Assembly: GCA_947446625.1 (NCBI GenBank)
Contig: CANFIE010000200.1
Coordinates: 1-7,293, forward strand
Source of the DNA: Acetobacteraceae bacterium
GTDB taxonomy: Bacteria; Pseudomonadota; Alphaproteobacteria; Acetobacterales; Acetobacteraceae
Length of the DNA stretch: 7,293 nt
Direction: 5' to 3'
The position numbers and the translations under genes were made by a program. Within the stretch, counting starts at the first letter, position 1; each line of letters begins with the position of its first letter. Below are positions 6,301 to 7,293 of the stretch, piece by piece. Under the pieces are notes generated by a model. The model was not told the DNA's origin, ran no database searches, and saw nothing but the letters and a program-made list of their open reading frames with translations.

Positions 6301-6494
6301 CCTGCTTTGCCAGCTTCACCGGGCTGCTGCCCATGGCGCTGGCCACCGGCATTGGCGCCGATGTGCAGAAGCCGCTGGCGCTGGTGGTGGTGGGCGGCAT
6401 CGGGCTGGTGCCGATCTTCATTCTGGTGGTGTTCCCGGCGATGATCGACCTGCTGGGCAAGCCGGCCAGCGAACGCCGCAACGCCGCACGCTGA
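3375..6494 (+). CDS. CzcA/CusA-family heavy-metal-efflux RND transporter
   Basis: A complete 1039-residue inner-membrane RND pump, normal length for the HME family. Such trimers use proton influx to export metal ions through a periplasmic adaptor and an outer-membrane channel. The layout is standard: first membrane helix about residues 14-32 followed by NIEAYPDPVPPQV; first periplasmic porter region; a helix block from about 339 with GDFRGALVVAATVPFAF; the signature DFGLLVDATVIMVEN with D394, D400 and E407, matching the proton-relay acidic residues of CzcA; GGVEGRIFGPM; second porter region from about residue 560; last helix block from about 874 to 1028. At the three CusA methionine positions (573, 623, 672) my hand alignment gives E583, N623 and E674, so copper or silver export is doubtful and the substrate is unassigned. 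The ATG at 3375 follows GGGAAAACCT. No adaptor or outer-membrane gene is adjacent; an alpha/beta hydrolase follows 7 bases after the stop. Confidence 0.92.
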   Translation: MRQIVSFSLQRRPLVVLLFFAFIVVGLIGFTKLNIEAYPDPVPPQVVIITQNSGQSAEEIERYVTIPIELAMAGMPNLTSVRSTSLFGLSDVRVQFNFNFNYEQALQQVLNRLAQVDGLPEGAHPTISPLSPIGEIMRYRLVGPPGFGLDDLKSLQDWVLNRRFKRVPGVVDVTSFGGLSKSYNAVIDLSRLVAYRLTLPQVIAAIRASNTTVGAGIIRIGPQAAVVQGIGLIRGIEDLEKVVLTAQDGVSVKLSDVATIEIGNLPRLGVAGHEADNDVVLATILMRRGEQTLPTIRAVQQEVARINAGGILPPGVRIVPLYDREDLVKITTKTVVKNIIEGVALILLIQWLFLGDFRGALVVAATVPFAFLFAIITMLLRGESANLLSLGALDFGLLVDATVIMVENIYRHLGLARRQGVVHGAVPTASGGLSGLPLTIFRAASEVDKAIFFSALIIIAAFIPLFTLGGVEGRIFGPMSKTYAYAIIGALFATFTVTPALAALMLKEESSERDTPLVRVLRRGHQWLYQRAMAARALCLTMAMALLVAAMMLLSTLGAEFLPTLEEGNLWVRATMPGTISLEEGNGTVNRIRAVLMEFPEVITATSQQGRPDDGTDSAGFSNAEFFLPLRPPAEWTTAPNRDGLVQAMQHRLSQEFLGIEFSYAQAISDNVQEAASGVKGANAVKVFGPELDIIANTANRIAEQMQHVPGVADMAVFRSLGQPTVAITIDRDRAARFGLSMDDVNQVIQAAIGGREAGRLYEPGADRNFPITVRLDAGSRDSIDAVRRIPVGAGSTLGDVADIRLISGVSYIYREDASRYVPIRFSVRGRDPASTVAEAQRVVNANVQLPPGYRLDWVGEFRNLQEALGRLQVVVPAAFVLILVLLYVQFNTLRETLLVFGIVPMSLVGGIMALWVAGLNFSVPAAIGFLALFGITVMEGIIMLSHFNHLRSEGMPWRAALDQAGVDRMRPVFMTCFASFTGLLPMALATGIGADVQKPLALVVVGGIGLVPIFILVVFPAMIDLLGKPASERRNAAR

Positions 6495-6501
6495 GGGTGC
6501 C

Positions 6502-7293
6502 ATGAAGCCGTATCGCCTGGTGCAGACGCCAACGCTGGAGATTGCGGTGGAGGAGACCGGCCCCGCCGCGGGGCCGGTGGCGGTGCTGCTGCATGGCTTT
6601 CCGTTTTCGCCACGCGGCTATGACCGGGTGGTGCCGCTGCTGGCGAGCAAGGGCATGCGGGTACTGGTGCCCTTTCTGCGCGGCTATGGACCGACGCGGT
6701 TTCTGAGTGCCGAGACGCCGCGTTCCGGTCAGCAGGCCGCGCTGGGCAAGGATTTGCTGGATTTGCTGGACGCGCTGGCGGTGCCGCAGGCGGTGCTGGG
6801 CGGCTATGACTGGGGCGGCCGCGCCGCCTGCGTGGTGGCGGCGCTATGGCCGGAACGCTGCGTGGGCCTGGCCACCTGCACCGGCTACAACATCCAGAAC
6901 ATCCCCGCCGCCACGCGCCCGGCCAGCCCGGCGCAGGAAAGCCGCTGGTGGTACCAATACTACTTCCATACCCCGCGTGGGCAGGCGGGGCTTGAGGCCG
7001 ACCGCGCCGGCATCGCCGAGTTGCTGTGGCGGCAATGGTCGCCGGACTGGGCTTTTACCAGTGCCGAATTCGCCGCCAGCGCCGAGGCTTTCAACAATCC
7101 CGACTATGTGGATGTGGTGATCCAGAGCTATCGGCATCGCTTTGGCTATGCCGCCGGCGACCCGGCGCTGGAAGCCATGGAGGCCGCGCTGGCGACCCAG
7201 CCGAAGATCACCGTGCCGACCATCAACCTGCACGGCGCCACCGATGGCGTGGGGCCGCTGCCCGCCACAGATACCGCCGCGCCGCACTTCACC
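6502..7293 (+). CDS. Alpha/beta hydrolase (epoxide hydrolase/dehalogenase-like), 3' end outside window
   Basis: 264 codons are present and the frame stays open to the window end. Fold marks are in order: the oxyanion-hole motif HGFP (residues 31-34), RGYGPT (60-65), and the nucleophile elbow GGYDWGGRA with aspartate D103 as nucleophile. An aspartate rather than serine there is typical of epoxide hydrolases and haloalkane dehalogenases. An aromatic cap follows (WWYQYYFHTPRG from residue 149, then LLWRQWSPDW). HGATDGV with D248 is a likely catalytic acid. The expected catalytic histidine lies beyond the window. Substrate unknown. The ATG follows GAGGG (6493-6497), which overlaps the pump stop codon, and the gap between genes is 7 bases, so co-transcription and probably translational coupling with the RND gene are likely. 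The fold is unlike RutD in its nucleophile, so it is not a displaced rut gene. Confidence 0.87.
   Translation, partial: MKPYRLVQTPTLEIAVEETGPAAGPVAVLLHGFPFSPRGYDRVVPLLASKGMRVLVPFLRGYGPTRFLSAETPRSGQQAALGKDLLDLLDALAVPQAVLGGYDWGGRAACVVAALWPERCVGLATCTGYNIQNIPAATRPASPAQESRWWYQYYFHTPRGQAGLEADRAGIAELLWRQWSPDWAFTSAEFAASAEAFNNPDYVDVVIQSYRHRFGYAAGDPALEAMEAALATQPKITVPTINLHGATDGVGPLPATDTAAPHFT

Noticed and set aside
6502..7293. Hydrolase as RutD of a split rut operon
   Set aside because: The nucleophile elbow has aspartate (GYDWGG) where I would expect a serine-type elbow in RutD, and the cap resembles epoxide hydrolase-like proteins; it is also far from rutA.

Overview
The window is high-GC (well over 60% by eye), densely coding DNA from what looks like an alphaproteobacterium. 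The best taxonomic clue is a short gene for an NDUFS4-like (ETC complex I) accessory subunit of NADH dehydrogenase. That family is typical of alphaproteobacteria and mitochondria, and here it sits beside a DUF192 gene and tRNA genes. No transposase, integrase, phage gene or CRISPR array is visible, so I read this as ordinary chromosome.

Left part, plus strand (1-2039): the last 49 codons of an N-acyl-D-amino-acid deacylase-like amidohydrolase; a 10-bp perfect hairpin; rutA, the flavin-dependent pyrimidine monooxygenase that opens the uracil ring; then an HxlR-family regulator carrying a C-terminal SCP2-like domain. A promoter-like sequence and a set of TTGCTA-type inverted repeats lie just upstream of the regulator and suggest autoregulation. 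None of rutB to rutG is present, so rutA is separated from its usual operon, at least within this window.

Middle part, minus strand (2043-3219), read right to left: an exported DUF192 protein, tRNA-Pro(UGG), the NDUFS4-like subunit and tRNA-Arg(UCU). The subunit gene starts only about 30 bases after tRNA-Pro, so it may share a transcript with it. A double hairpin separates the subunit gene from tRNA-Arg. The tRNA-Arg 3' end meets the HxlR gene tail to tail with 3 bases between them.

Right part, plus strand (3375-7293): a complete CzcA/CusA-like heavy-metal-efflux (HME) RND pump, diverging from DUF192 across a 155-base region that holds a compound dyad, then an alpha/beta hydrolase of the epoxide hydrolase/dehalogenase type that starts 7 bases after the pump stop codon and runs off the window. 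The pump keeps the acidic proton-relay residues of CzcA but seems to lack the three CusA copper/silver methionines. No adaptor or outer-membrane-factor gene is next to it in the window.

I see no clearly new multi-gene system. The most testable points are the hairpin that masks the rutA ribosome binding site, the operator array before the HxlR-SCP2 gene, and the pairing of an adaptor-less RND pump with an alpha/beta hydrolase.
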